Part shown: positions 29,349 to 39,288 of the stretch, one piece after another
Position numbering within the stretch: the first letter of the stretch is position 1
How the letters are laid out: each line of letters begins with the position of its first letter
Source of the DNA: Nemertoderma westbladi
Taxonomy: Eukaryota > Xenacoelomorpha > Nemertodermatida > Nemertodermatidae
Assembly: GCA_032718475.1 (NCBI GenBank)
Contig: JAUCBJ010004315.1
Coordinates: forward strand, 1 to 40,683
Direction: 5' to 3'
Length of the DNA stretch: 40,683 nucleotides
The notes under the pieces: model-generated
Databases searched by the model: none
The model's input: the letters and a program-made list of their open reading frames with translations, nothing else
Told to the model about the DNA's origin: nothing
Position numbers and translations under genes: made by a program

Positions 29349-30164
29349 ATGATTGAGTTGATAGAAGATGATCTTGGTATCAGGGAGCGATATACTCTAC
29401 CTTTACAAGCGTTTGTTGATAGCTTGATACGCGGCGACGCTGGTCCAACTACTACGGAGGACGATGGTCGTTATATCGAACCGCCAATATCCCAGGAACA
29501 ACTTACGCGTGAATTGGACTATAGAAAATTCACCGCTCGCTATACGCATCGTAATGGTACGTATATGGACTTCTTAACTACTGGTCATCCTATCGACCTA
29601 CACGATACGAACGATATAGACACCAAAAGGGAAATGGTTTTATTTAAATATCATACCCAGCGGAAGCGGAACGATAAACACGAACACGAAAATTCTATTC
29701 GAAACCGACTCGAAAGTGCAGATGTTGAAGAGCCGGATAAACGCAGCGACTTCACCAAATACTGGGAATTCTTGAGAGAAACCTATCTCGATATTACCAG
29801 TCAACAGAATTTAGAAACTCGATATCCTCAAGGTATACATCATGACCGCATGGTAGAACTCAAACGGCTCTATTCCACTATGATGTATCTTACCGCCGAT
29901 CGACCGCTACCTGTTGTACCGGATAGCTTCGAACGGATGGAGGAATATTGTAAGCTGGAGAAAGATCACTCGCGTTTTCCCTACAAGACGTGCGTTTTTT
30001 TTATTATTGCGATGAATGCCCAAGACCCAACCAACAAACGGAAAGACATAAACATCCGCGGAGACGTTGCTTTAAACACGGTTTTACTCGCTATATTTAC
30101 GGGAGTTTCGAGCGAAACTTGTTCGATGTATCACCTACGCTCGTTCGACTCAGACGATCCTTAA
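29349..30164 (+). pseudogene. ORF3 N-terminal segment, unknown function
   Basis: ATG 29349 opens a frame in the envelope position, between integrase and the 3' LTR. The meaningful part runs to about residue 217 (FPYKTC near 29985), and what follows to 30164 looks out-of-frame. It is charged and soluble in appearance, rich in Asp/Glu/Arg/Tyr, with DFLTTGHPIDLHD and TKYWEFLRETYLDI. There is no signal peptide, no transmembrane segment and no cysteine pattern of a fusion protein, so I do not call it env. At 29994-30002 the frame passes through a run of eight T, and the -1 frame carries on with plausible coding sequence. Confidence 0.55.
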
Positions 30165-30472
30165 ATAAACCAATGATCAGAGTTTCGGAATACTCGATCA
30201 GATCTTCTCATTCCCTAGTGAGACCTCAGACTCTTGATCCTATTAGTATGACGGATCCTCCCGAGCTGTACTCACTACTCAAAGATCTAGTGTTACCTGA
30301 ACAATTAGTCGGTGGCACCCCGGTTGTGGGCTTCCTAGATATTAGCCCATCCTACCTAGCCGGATTGGGACGCGGACATTTAATATCGCCGTTTAACCCT
30401 TACCATCGTCCCGGCTTAACACGATATAACCTGTCACCAAAGTGGCGGAGAGCGTTGTACCAAATGAGTTAG
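29990..30472 (+). pseudogene. ORF3 middle segment with Cys/His cluster
   Basis: Frame -1 relative to 29349-30164, continuing from the T8 run with no ATG at the join. It begins with a potential zinc site, YYCDEC followed by HKH and CFKH (C-x2-C-x9-H-x-H-x4-C-x2-H), which may be a degenerate C2H2 finger or a two-site zinc module. Then come Ser/Pro/Leu-rich stretches (PPELYSLLKDLVLPEQL) and LDISPSYLAGLGRGHLI. It ends at TAG 30470. A different frame just before the end reads well as a helix (VPNELDAILQRSEKELTL), so another frameshift lies near 30430. No family recognised. Confidence 0.5.
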
Positions 30473-30864
30473 ACGCTATTCTACAAAGATCGGAAAAGGA
30501 ACTTACGCTTGTTCAGATAAACGTAAATTGCACTAGCAAGTCCAAGCGGTAAACAAAGTAAATTTATCTCAGTTCGATCGGGAAATCCAGAATCTCTAAG
30601 AAGTTATCGAACTTGGACGACCCTATTCTCTGCGAGAGTTTTTGGATGAACGTATCCAGCTACGAGCGGAGGAAAATCAGCTCGAGGAGAAGCATATCGA
30701 CCGGCGGATACACCGATCGTAATCCTAAACCTTCTGATGCAATTGTATTGCACCCTTCACCCAGGAGTTACAGCCCTCCTAGTAAAGTGGCTCGCCCCAA
30801 AGAGAAAAGGACTCTTGCTAGCCTCAAAAAACTGCGTAAACGCCGTCCGCGTAAGAAAGGCTAA
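30473..30864 (+). pseudogene. ORF3 C-terminal remnants with basic tail
   Basis: Coding-like sequence scattered over three frames. A helical piece with ELGRPYSLREFLDERIQ (30598-30720) is in one frame. The last piece, to stop 30862-30864, is in another, ends in KKLRKRRPRKKG and resembles a nuclear-localisation or nucleic-acid-binding tail. The long frame starting 30613 begins at TTG and is only partly genuine. At least three further disruptions are needed to explain the layout, so ORF3 is decayed in this copy. Confidence 0.45.
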
Positions 30865-30934
30865 CTGTTTAGAGTATTTTTATATTTTAGAAACTGTGAT
30901 TTGTTATATTTTATAGACTTAAATCCCATTTTCT

Positions 30935-30942
30935 GGGAGCGG
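30935..30942 (+). promoter_or_regulatory. Probable polypurine tract
   Basis: GGGAGCGG directly precedes the right LTR start TGTAAAGG. It is short and contains one C, so it is a weaker tract than that of the gag-only element. Confidence 0.5.
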
Positions 30943-31072
30943 TGTAAAGGCTTTTGCGTAATTAGCCGGTTATTTTTCCCGTAAAGTACTCTGTAGTTGG
31001 TTTACCAGGCATAAAAAGGCCGTGTCCTTACTGTACTGGTGTTTTGGAGGACATAAAAGTAATTTCTTCTGT

Positions 31073-31080
31073 ATGTGTAC
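31073..31080. repeat. 8-bp target duplication ATGTGTAC, left
   Basis: ATGTGTAC occurs once in the left LTR but flanks the insertion on both sides in the right LTR (31073-31080 and 32431-32438). The left LTR supplies the empty site. Confidence 0.93.
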
Positions 31081-32430
31081 TAGTGTTGAGAACTGAATCA
31101 ATTTTGACTAATTTCAGTTACAGTTGCAGTTTCAGTATTCAAAGTTTTGCATTTCAGTTACAGTTGCAGTTTCAGTATTACAAAGTGTAACATTTCAGTT
31201 ACAGTTACAGTTTCAGTATTACAAAGTGTAACATTTCAGTTACAGTTACAGTTTCAGTATTACAAAATTGAGCATTTCAGTTTCAGTTACAGTTTCAGTT
31301 ATAGATTCAATATATATGATCTCACGTAGTAAGCAGTCATCTGAAACTAAAAATGAGGCACTTTAATATATTACTGTTATATATGCTAATAATAATGTTC
31401 ATTACGAAACGTCCTCTTTCTAGAGCTAATAGGTAGTTGTTGTAGGAAAGTTGGACCCACTCTATGGTAATAGTTTGTAACTAATATAGGGCCTACTGAT
31501 AGTACTGTATGTAATGAAAGTGGCGGTCACAAGATCAACTAAAGGCACCCACATTTTACTGTACAACTTGTTTCAGTGCTTGTACACTTATTGTTATCAT
31601 TTATTGTTTTGGTTATAAAGCCATGGTTCTGAATCCTGCTCATTTTCCTTAATTCGTAATTTGTTTTAGTAATCATATATTTATTGTTTTGGTTAGACCC
31701 ACCTCGATAAGCTGCTCCTTTCACTTTTAAGTTTAATTTTGTAATTTATAATGGCAAACTTGATCAAAATTTAATTTCCAGTGTGCCTCTAGTGTGATTG
31801 TGATATTAATAGTACCGGTAAAAACATTAATAATTAATAATGTAAAATCCGTTAATATCCCTCTACCATTAGGCCTAACTTTGTTTATCTAAAACATTTA
31901 CATTTAATATGAAACCAAAGTGGTGATAAGGCTGATAGGTGATAGTCTAATAGTTGAGACAGATAAACATAGACTTTATGCTACTGTAGATCTTCGTTCA
32001 CTAACTTGACTCGCCAAATAAATCACATTTGAGCTAAGTGGACAATGGGTCTTTGATTTTATATTGTGTAATATTATGGTTTTGTTCAGATGTGGAAAAA
32101 ATGAGATTGTTTTTTTTATAACAATGTTTTAAAAATGATACCTATGGTAACCACTGTTATTCATTTATTAAACTATACTCTATACTTTATTACAATACTG
32201 TTTTAAATGCTCATTCATGTTAATTGTGTGGTTGAGAACTGAATCGGATTTTGTTAATTTCAGTTTCAGTTACAGTATTCAAAATTCGTAATTACAGTTT
32301 CAGTTACAGTTACAGTATTCAAAATTCGCAATTACAGTTACAGTTATAGTTACAGTATCAAAAAAATCATCAAAACCATTCAGTTACAGTTGCAGTTACA
32401 GTATAATTACAGTTACAGTTCTCAACACTA
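31081..32430. mobile_element. Non-autonomous hAT-type DNA element
   Basis: A 1350-bp insertion with perfect 15-bp terminal inverted repeats TAGTGTTGAGAACTG and 8-bp target duplications. The TIR start fits the hAT consensus YARNG and 8 bp is the hAT duplication length. It has no transposase frame. Subterminal zones are arrays of CAGTTACAGTT/CAGTTTCAG words: about five 46-bp units at 31110-31315 and a looser set at 32260-32420, both in the same orientation. The middle, about 900 bp, is AT-rich. A second copy of the left end (GTTGAGAACTGAATC) lies at 32230, about 200 bp from the right end. Confidence 0.9.
31110..31315. repeat. Subterminal CAGTTACAG array of the hAT element
   Basis: Tandem units of about 46 bp containing ATTTCAGTTACAGTTACAG and TTTCAGTATTACAAAGTGTAA. 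In hAT elements, repeated subterminal motifs are commonly transposase binding sites. Here that role is inferred. Confidence 0.75.
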
Positions 32431-32438
32431 ATGTGTAC
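32431..32438. repeat. 8-bp target duplication ATGTGTAC, right
   Basis: Identical to 31073-31080. The LTR sequence resumes directly with TTTAGCGGAC, as in the left LTR at 16460. Confidence 0.93.
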
Positions 32439-33024
32439 TTTAGCGGACATAATCCGCAATTTTATGACGCAATACGCCGGATCCTCTTGAAACAGTGTAG
32501 CTACCATGACGACGGCTAACAGCTGATATTGCCACGTAGAACATCTCTTTGTTCTTTGTTCTCTCTTTGTTCGGTCGACCAATCAGAGCGTTTTTTGCCT
32601 CTGTGTTAGATGGTAGATAGAAACTCGTGGAGTTGAGTCAGTATGTGATTTTTCCACAGCCTACAACACCGGCGTGGAACCTCCGTGTTTCAGTCTTTAG
32701 TTCAACATTAGCAGGCTTAATTATAGAACGTATATCCGTTATCTCACTGATCATATCTCACTCAGTCACTCATAATCATTCATAACTTAACATTACTGCT
32801 TTGCTGTCGGTTATTCATTATATTTGTTGATGAAATATTATATTTGGAATACTGATAAACAATCAGACACCCCAATCTTCTTGATATACTAAAGGTTAGA
32901 GAGACCGGATACATATAACGATTGCGACTTACATTAAGTGGTTTGAAGTGAATCTAATGCTATTTTATAGGCCCTACACGTATTGTCTGTTGTTCTCCTT
33001 ATATGTGACTAAAATTAGTGAAGG

Positions 33025-33177
33025 TCGGCAGATTGGTGTGCAGCATTGTGCAGCATTGTGTATGATTGTGATTGATAACGAAGCATCTCCTAAAGAATGC
33101 GCCATATACGTGAATCTATAGCCATCCCGTTGTGTCTAGTTTAAGTCATAACTCTGTTTATATATTTAGAGCGCCAC
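33025..33177. other. 153-bp block present only in the right LTR
   Basis: It starts TCGGCAGATTGG, includes a tandem CAGCATTGTG, and ends GCGCCAC. The left LTR has only AT at this point. No inverted ends or target duplication are seen. It may be an insertion on the right or a deletion on the left. Confidence 0.7.
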
Positions 33178-33454
33178 GTCCTAAAGGAACTGTTAATATT
33201 TCCCGAAAGTGAATAATATTGTCAGAGATTATATATATTAAGATCAGTCGAATAATACAGTAGGCCTATCCCGCAATACGATTAGGCTTCCGAATCCAGT
33301 CTCCTGGGTATATCCAGCGGGTGAATGATCGCGCATAGACTGGTTTCGGCTAATGTAGTGTATCAAATATTTGTCGTAGGCTAAAGACTATCTATTATCT
33401 AGAAGACATCCTAATTTGGCAGGTTAAACTGCTAAAGGTCTGAAAGCGCGAACA

Positions 33455-33459
33455 CAAAC
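33455..33459. repeat. Target-site duplication CAAAC, right copy
   Basis: Matches 16310-16314 and follows the LTR end GCGAACA. Confidence 0.92.
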
Positions 33460-33610
33460 TCACCTGCATGTCAATCATATTTTATTATTTATTTATTGTC
33501 TGAATTGTGCTCACCGATTAATAGTATATGTACTAGTGTACTAGTACAGTAGTACACAGTACAGTAGTACGGTATATTACAGTAGGCCGGGGACGTCTAT
33601 TTACACCAAA

Positions 33611-33735
33611 AACACACAAAAACTCACAAAAACTCACAAAAACACACAAAAACACACAAAAACTCACAAAAACACACAAAAACACACAAAAACATACAAA
33701 AACACACAAAAACAGACAAAAACATACGGCACATA
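33611..33735. repeat. ACACAAAAAC minisatellite, left outer arm
   Basis: Ten-bp units ACACAAAAAC with CTCACAAAAA and CATACAAAAA variants. The inverted counterpart is 40525-40645. Frames rich in Phe, Cys and Val across it are translations of the repeat. Confidence 0.9.
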
Positions 33736-34230
33736 TATGAAATGCCTGCAAAGGTAATTATCATTGCGGTTTGGGTTGTTGTCTGTTTGTATGCCTGTTT
33801 GTCTGTATGGATGTAATTAATTGTAATCCAAAACGCAATAGTTATTGCTGAAATACCTATAGGCATAGTCCAGTAGTCTACACTCTACAGGTACCTTCAG
33901 TATAAATTAGATCATTGATGCACTCGATCCTCTCGTGGAATCCCCATTATGAACATCACATATATTTCGCCTGGACGGATGCATCGCGCTTATTCAATCT
34001 AAACATTACTATATGATTGTGATCAGGCAGGCAGGTTATGGTTGATATCAGTTAATGATGCCTTTGATAAATTGCGCAAAGGGCGATTATTTACTGTAAT
34101 ACAGTAGATAGTGTGGTTGCGTTTCCGCCAACATCTCTTTCCAAGCTTGGTGAGAATAACTCTTCCGGGAAGAAAAATATACTCGATTTATGACTACCAT
34201 CATCTGATCATATGTTGACGTCACATTAAA

Positions 34231-34914
34231 TTCTACCTGCGAATCTGAAACTACAGTATTAGCTCGATTCATTCATACTTTGTCATTATGCACCCTGTGT
34301 CTGTATTTCATACTATGTATGCTTAACAGAGGCATACCGAGGGTGGGGGGGGGGGGGGGATTAGAAAATAATTAAATAATTAAAAAAAAAAGTAATTATT
34401 TTATTGGGCCTATTGATGGAATAAAACACTTACAAAACCATTTTATTATTAAATCACCCAGGGCTTGCCACTTGCAACAACAATGCTATTATTTACTATA
34501 TTTACAATTACAAGATCGTTTAAGTAGTTTGGATTTATTAAGTATACAGTAGAGAAACGGGAAGTTTGATGTGATTTATTGGGACGATGTAATAAATATA
34601 TTTGCAGAAGAATCATACTGTAGTAGGCCTATAAACAACATTTTTTAAAAATGTAATAATATTTTAAAATCGGTAATAAAATCGGAATTGTAGTGGAATT
34701 GAATGGCCATGATAAAACTAATTTATTTATTACATGGGAAAGCAAGACCAGTTATAAACTTCACGGCTTATATGTTCTTAAGTTTTTTTCCCCTTATGTA
34801 ATATAGGCCTACGTAATTTTATTCTTAATTTGGTACTTTATTGTGGCTTAATTCTTTAATAAAAGATAGAGTGATATATTGTTACAAAATAAATGTTTTG
34901 TTTTGTTTTAAAAC
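34231..34914. other. AT-rich part of foldback A loop
   Basis: Non-coding. Contains a run of 15 G (34345-34359) and AT-rich sequence. No recognisable gene. Confidence 0.5.
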
Positions 34915-36050
34915 AAAAACAAAGTTTTTGTTTGTTTGTTTTTGTTGTTTTTGTGTGTCTTTGTTTTGTTTTTGTGTGTTTTTGTTGTTTTTGTGTGTCT
35001 TTGTTTTGTTTTTGTGTGTTTTTGTTTGTTTTTGTGTGTTTTTGTATGTTTTGTTTGTTTTTGTGTGTTTTTGTGTGTTTTTGTTTGTTTTTGTTTGTTT
35101 TTGTGTGTTTTTGTTTGTTTTGTGTGTTTTTGTGTGAATTGTGTGTTTTTGTGTGAATTGTATGTTTTTGTGTGTTTCTGTTTGTTTTTGTGTGTTTTTG
35201 TTTCTTTTTGTGTGTTATTTTTCTTTATGTTTCTTTTGTTTGTTTTTGTGTGTTTTGTTTGCTTTTGTTTGTTTGTGTGTGTTTTTGTTTATTTGTGTTT
35301 GTTTTTGTGTTTTTGTTTGTTTTTGTTTGTTTTGTTTGCTTTTGTTTGTTTTTGTGTGTTTTTGTTTGTTTTGTGTGTTTTTGTGTGAATTGTATGTTTT
35401 TGTGTGAATTGTATGTTTTTGTGTGTTTTTGTGTGAATTGTATGTTTTTGTGTGTTTTTGTGTGAATTGTGTGTTTTTGTGTGTTTCTGTTTGTTTTTGT
35501 GTGTTTTTGTTTGTTTTTGTGTGTTTTTGTTTCTTTAAGTGTCTTTTGTTTGTTTTTGTTTGTTTTTGTGTGTTTGTTTGCTTTTGTTTGTTTGTGTGTG
35601 TTTTTGTTTGTTTTTGTATATTTGTGTTTGTTTTTGGGTTTTTGTTTGTTTTGTTTGCTTTTGTTTGTTTTACTGTGTGTTTTTGTTTATTTGTTTTTGT
35701 GTGTTTTTGTAATTGTTTTTGTGTGTTTTTGTTTGTTTTGAGTGTTTCTGTTTGTTTTTGTGTGTTTTGTTTATTTTTGTTTGATTTTGTGTGTTTATGT
35801 TTGTTTTTATGTGTTTTTGATTGTTTTTGTGTGTTTTTGTTTGTTTTATTGTGTTTTTGTTTGTTTTGTGTGTTTTTGTGTGAATTGTATATTTTTGTGT
35901 GTTTTTGTGTGGATTGTATGTTTTTGTGTGTTTCTGTTTGTTTTTGTGTGTTTTTGTTTGTTTTTGTGTGTTTTGTTTCTTTATGTGTCTTTTGTTTGTT
36001 TTTGTGTGTTTTGTTTGCTTTTGTTTGTGTGTGTTTTTGTTTATTTGTGT
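34915..36050. repeat. TTTTTGTGTG / TTTTTGTTTG minisatellite, 1.1 kb
   Basis: A long array of 10-bp units alternating TTTTTGTGTG and TTTTTGTTTG, with interruptions such as TGTGAATTGTATG. It is the complement-type motif of the arrays in the outer arms. All forward frames are open because the motif lacks stops, yielding spurious Phe/Cys/Val proteins. Confidence 0.92.
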
Positions 36051-36419
36051 TTATTTAATGTGACGTCAACATATAATCAGATGATGGTAGTCATAAATCG
36101 AGTATATTTTTCTTCCCGGAAGAGTTATTCTCACCAAGCTTGGAAAGAGATGTTGGCGGAAACGCAACCACACTATCTACTGTATTACAGTACTTAATCG
36201 CCCTTTGCGCAATTTATCAAAGGCATCGCATTAACTGATATCAACCATAACCTGCCTGCCTGATCACAATCATATAGTAATGTTTAGATTGAATAAGCGC
36301 GATGCATCCGTCCAGGCGAAATATATGTGATGTTCATAATGGGGATTCCACGGAGGATCGAGTGCATCAATGATCTAATTTATACTGAAGGTACCTGTAG
36401 AGTGTAGACTACTGGACGG

Positions 36420-36535
36420 TCAGCCTAAACACCCAACTACACCCAACTTTCACCCAACTACACCCAACTTTCACCCAACTACACCCAACTTTCAGCCAAC
36501 TACACCCACACAGTTCCACCCCACTACACCCAACT
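36420..36535. repeat. CACCCAACTA/CACCCAACTTT tandem repeat
   Basis: Short-unit repeat CACCCAACTACACCCAACTT in the left inner arm. The inverted copy, as AGTTGGGTG, is at about 40205-40355, and a looser copy at 38585-38830 in the loop. Confidence 0.88.
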
Positions 36536-36763
36536 TCCACTGCACTTCCACTTCCACTCTGCATCCAACTTACACCAAACTATACCTACTGTATGGCACC
36601 AAACTTCCACAAATTACAATATGTACAGTAACAAACTCTTCGAGGAATTGCTGAGATATGAGCTTTTAAATGTTTCATGTACTGTATGTTGCCCCCACTG
36701 CTGAGCAATTATGAAAATAACAAACTAACGTTTTATATTTATTGCAGGTTGGTTCTAGAATAA

Positions 36764-37033
36764 TTGATGAATTTAGCAATAAATATACAAAGGAGAGACG
36801 CAGAGATTATTGACGAACGATCCAAGCTACAGTATAAAACTAAACTGGCGCTATGGGATTGTGGTGAAAATGAAAACGGTATTGATACACAGGAGGGTCA
36901 CCGTCACAGCCTTAACGACGAAATCGCATTGGAAACTTCTGTTATGGGAATAGCAATGCAGATAATTCGTACAAAGTTAATGGACATAAGTTCTATATTA
37001 TACAGTATGTTTAATGCAATTATAATAATGTAA
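36764..37033 (+). other. Open frame inside the inverted arm, unknown
   Basis: 89 codons from an ATG, within sequence that is also present, inverted and slightly diverged, at about 39660-40015. It follows TTTATATTTATTGCAGG, which resembles a splice acceptor. The copy in the other arm has base changes and small indels that disturb this frame. No family recognised. It may be a captured exon fragment or chance. Confidence 0.25.
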
Positions 37034-37750
37034 TTATCCTTTATGTATCATAGAATACAAGAAAAAAAACTGTAACAGAAAACAAAAACTGTGCAACTTT
37101 ATTTTAATCTTGGGCCCATGTAAACACTTTCTGCCGTTATATATTTAACTTTGCAGTTGCCCCCATGTGAAGAATCCCAGGTTTTCATTAAAATCACAGG
37201 TTACAAAAGGGCTGAATCTAACCAAAACAATAAACGAAATTTAGCCGTATCAAAACGAAACGTATCAAAAAGATAAATTAAAAAAAATAAAAAATCTTCA
37301 TACATAAAATTCCAATAAAATGTCGACCGAAAAGTGAAATCCTGGTATTATTCACATGGGCGAACTTTATGGCCTTTATATTAATTAATTTTTAAGGAAA
37401 CAACAGCAATAATTTTAGAACATTTTACATTTTTGATAAACTAAAAGGGGATCTGGTAAGATCTGTACAGGTCAAGTGAATTTCTGCAAGGAACTTATTA
37501 TGATCTTCACATACAGGCGATGCCAGAATGGACAAGATCTCTACAGTATGAGAATCGATAAGATCGTTATACATTACAGATCTTACAGTAGTAGAAATAA
37601 TAATTCATCACACTAGGGTAGAGAATTGCAGACGTTGATCAACGTAATCATATAGACGCGGCTTGTGGTCTCTAGTACATACTGTACAGTATATGTACAG
37701 TAGGAAATGACAATATTCAGCTTATTTTATTACAAACAACGAAATGGGAG
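37034..37750. other. End of left inner arm and insert
   Basis: Non-coding. 37075-37363 is absent from the other arm and carries a single diverged copy (37197-37240) of the 68-bp satellite found at 13165-13680, between inverted words GGGCCCATGT and ACATGGGC. Arm homology resumes with CTTTATGGCCTTTATA and ends at 37434. Confidence 0.5.
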
Positions 37751-38333
37751 AAGTGTATTTAATCTTTCAGACATTCCACCCATTCGAAAATCCTCATGTG
37801 ATCAACATTGAGGTTTCCAAACTAATGTGTGCATTGTACTTGACACAATGAACCCGGCGTAGCATTCTTGTGAATGTGCCATGCAGAGATTTGGTGTCCT
37901 CAGCAGTTAGAGCCCAGCCAGCATGGACTCCCGTAGAGGAGTACTGGAACTACTGCTGCTCTAAATAATCGGACCTTGAGTTTCCGATTAATTCTCGGTG
38001 ACTTCCAAATCCTGGAAAGCCTATTCAAGGCTGCCCATGCCTTTCCCTTACGTATTCGAAGGTCCTCACCTGACTTCCGGATCCATGATCCCAGGTAACA
38101 GAATTTGTCCACATGCTCAAGCATACCATCCTTTGAGCTTATGCTCATCCGATCAGAGACTTGCTGAGGACTTTCAAAGTTAACTGTCAAAATTGTGGTC
38201 TTTCTGGAGGTAATAAAAAGACCAACACTAGAAGCAGAATGTTCTAATGAGCTGAGGAGCCGTTGGGCTCCCTCTAATGATTCTGAGAGTACTCCTAAGT
38301 CATCAGCAAAGTCTATCTGATCAACATTGAGGT
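37750..38333 (-). pseudogene. LINE reverse transcriptase C-terminal relic
   Basis: On the minus strand this encodes, with a stop near 37900, the RT catalytic box FADDL in DFADDLGVLSES, then FCYLGSWIRKSGEDL, KAWAALNRLSRIWKS, KLKVRLFRAAVVPVLLYG and, beyond the stop, SLHGTFTRMLRR. This is the palm-to-C-terminus style of animal non-LTR retrotransposons and differs from the LINE at 11890-13180. Only a fragment remains. 26-bp direct repeats GATCAACATTGAGGTTTCC (37799 and 38318) lie at its two sides. Confidence 0.75.
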
Positions 38334-38584
38334 TTCCAAGCTAAATTCTCACATGTGAATGAATAATATGTCACACACTTTAGGTATGTTGCTACATAGT
38401 CGGATCCCAAGTGGGGTTTCTCATCATGCTTTAATGTGGATCAGTTGGCGAAAATCTTCAAAAGTTACTTACGAATGAATTTTTCGTTACAGACAGACAA
38501 GCGGACAGAACGACCGACTGGAGATGAAATTTTGCCCTATTTTTACTAATTGCAATTGTGCGCTAAGGCTTGCCCTGACTGCGT

Positions 38585-38830
38585 GACTCGTCCCACAGAA
38601 CACCAAACTCTCCAACCAACTACACTCAACTTTGACTCACTTTCACCCAACTACACTCCACTTCCACCCAACTCTCACCCAACTACACCCAACTTTCACC
38701 CAACTACAGTACCCCCAACAACACCCAACTTTCACCCAATTCTCCACCCAACTACACCCAACTATCACCCAACTATACAGTACACTCAACATTGTCTCAC
38801 TTCCACCCAACTACACTTACCGTTCACCAC
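38585..38830. repeat. CACCCAACT tandem repeat in the foldback loop
   Basis: Irregular repetition of CACCCAACTTTCACCCAACT and CACCCAACTACA words, the same family as 36420-36535. Confidence 0.8.
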
Positions 38831-39140
38831 TTTCTCGCAGGTCAGGATTTTTGACAATAAAAAATTATAAAGCAAATAATAAAATTGTCAAAAACCATAC
38901 AAATCCTAATCTACGTCGCTTTTTTGGATGTGAAGATGAGTAGGACATACAGTACAATATATCTAATGTTTAGTTCTGAGGCATAACAGCGAGAACATGC
39001 GAGCCACGTAGTAAAGGCGAGCCTTAACGCACTATGATAATTAGTAAATACTGGAAAATTTATTTCGAGTTATTATCATATTCGAGTTAGTGAAATATTG
39101 AAACGAGGGACCGAAGTGAGATAAAAGTACATTATACACT

Positions 39141-39288
39141 ATAATATGTTGTTTTATTGTTAAATTTCTTGATTACTTAACGCTCGTCTATGGACGAGCC
39201 GCAAATAATCCATCTATCTACTATATTTACGGCTTGTCCAAGGACAAGCGTTAAGTAATTCAGAAATTTAACAATAAAATATTATAAT
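39141..39288. repeat. Hairpin with about 58-bp imperfect arms
   Basis: 39141-39200 and 39231-39288 are inverted, sharing TACTTAACGCT, AAATTTC and AACAATAAAAT blocks with mismatches such as CTCGTCTATGGACGAG versus CTTGTCCAAGGACAAG. In that block, changes on one side are matched on the other. No target duplication defined. Confidence 0.75.

Larger units (their letters stand above)
16315..33454 (+). mobile_element. 17.1-kb BEL/Pao LTR retrotransposon
   Basis: Bounded by LTRs TGTAAAGG to GCGAACA with the 5-bp duplication CAAAC. Order: LTR, 2.2-kb leader, gag, protease, RT, RNase H, integrase, C-terminal DUF5641-like domain, 1.6-kb non-coding gap, ORF3 region, LTR. Integrase after RNase H and the Gag/RT sequence style identify BEL/Pao. 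Without the 1350-bp hAT insertion in the right LTR it is about 15.8 kb, large for the superfamily. Gag-pol is interrupted by stops and frameshifts (near 20404-20450, 22003, 22420-22436 and 24615), so this copy cannot make an intact polyprotein by ordinary decoding. The LTRs are about 99% identical outside indels. Confidence 0.93.
30943..33454 (+). repeat. Right LTR of the 17-kb element, with insertions
   Basis: Partner of 16315-17324, expanded to 2512 bp by the hAT-type element at 31081-32430 and by a 153-bp block at 33025-33177 standing where the left LTR has 2 bases. Outside these, about seven substitutions in 1 kb. Confidence 0.92.
33868..36417. mobile_element. Nested foldback element A
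   Basis: Arms 33868-34230 and 36054-36417 (about 363 bp, nearly identical, inverted) enclose a 1.8-kb loop. The uninterrupted arrangement of the outer arm is preserved, inverted, at 40365-40390, where GGCTGACC is followed directly by CTACTGGAC. This gives an internal empty site and shows A as an insertion, or inversion-prone addition, between the two parts of the left outer arm. No transposase frame. Confidence 0.75.

Noticed and set aside
29349-30864. ORF3 as a retroviral-type envelope gene
   Set aside because: It is in the right position but has no signal peptide, transmembrane helix, cleavage site or fusion-protein cysteine pattern.
34841-36058. Long Phe/Cys/Val-rich frames resembling a multi-pass membrane or cysteine-rich protein
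   Set aside because: They translate the TTTTTGTGTG minisatellite in all three frames and have no other content.
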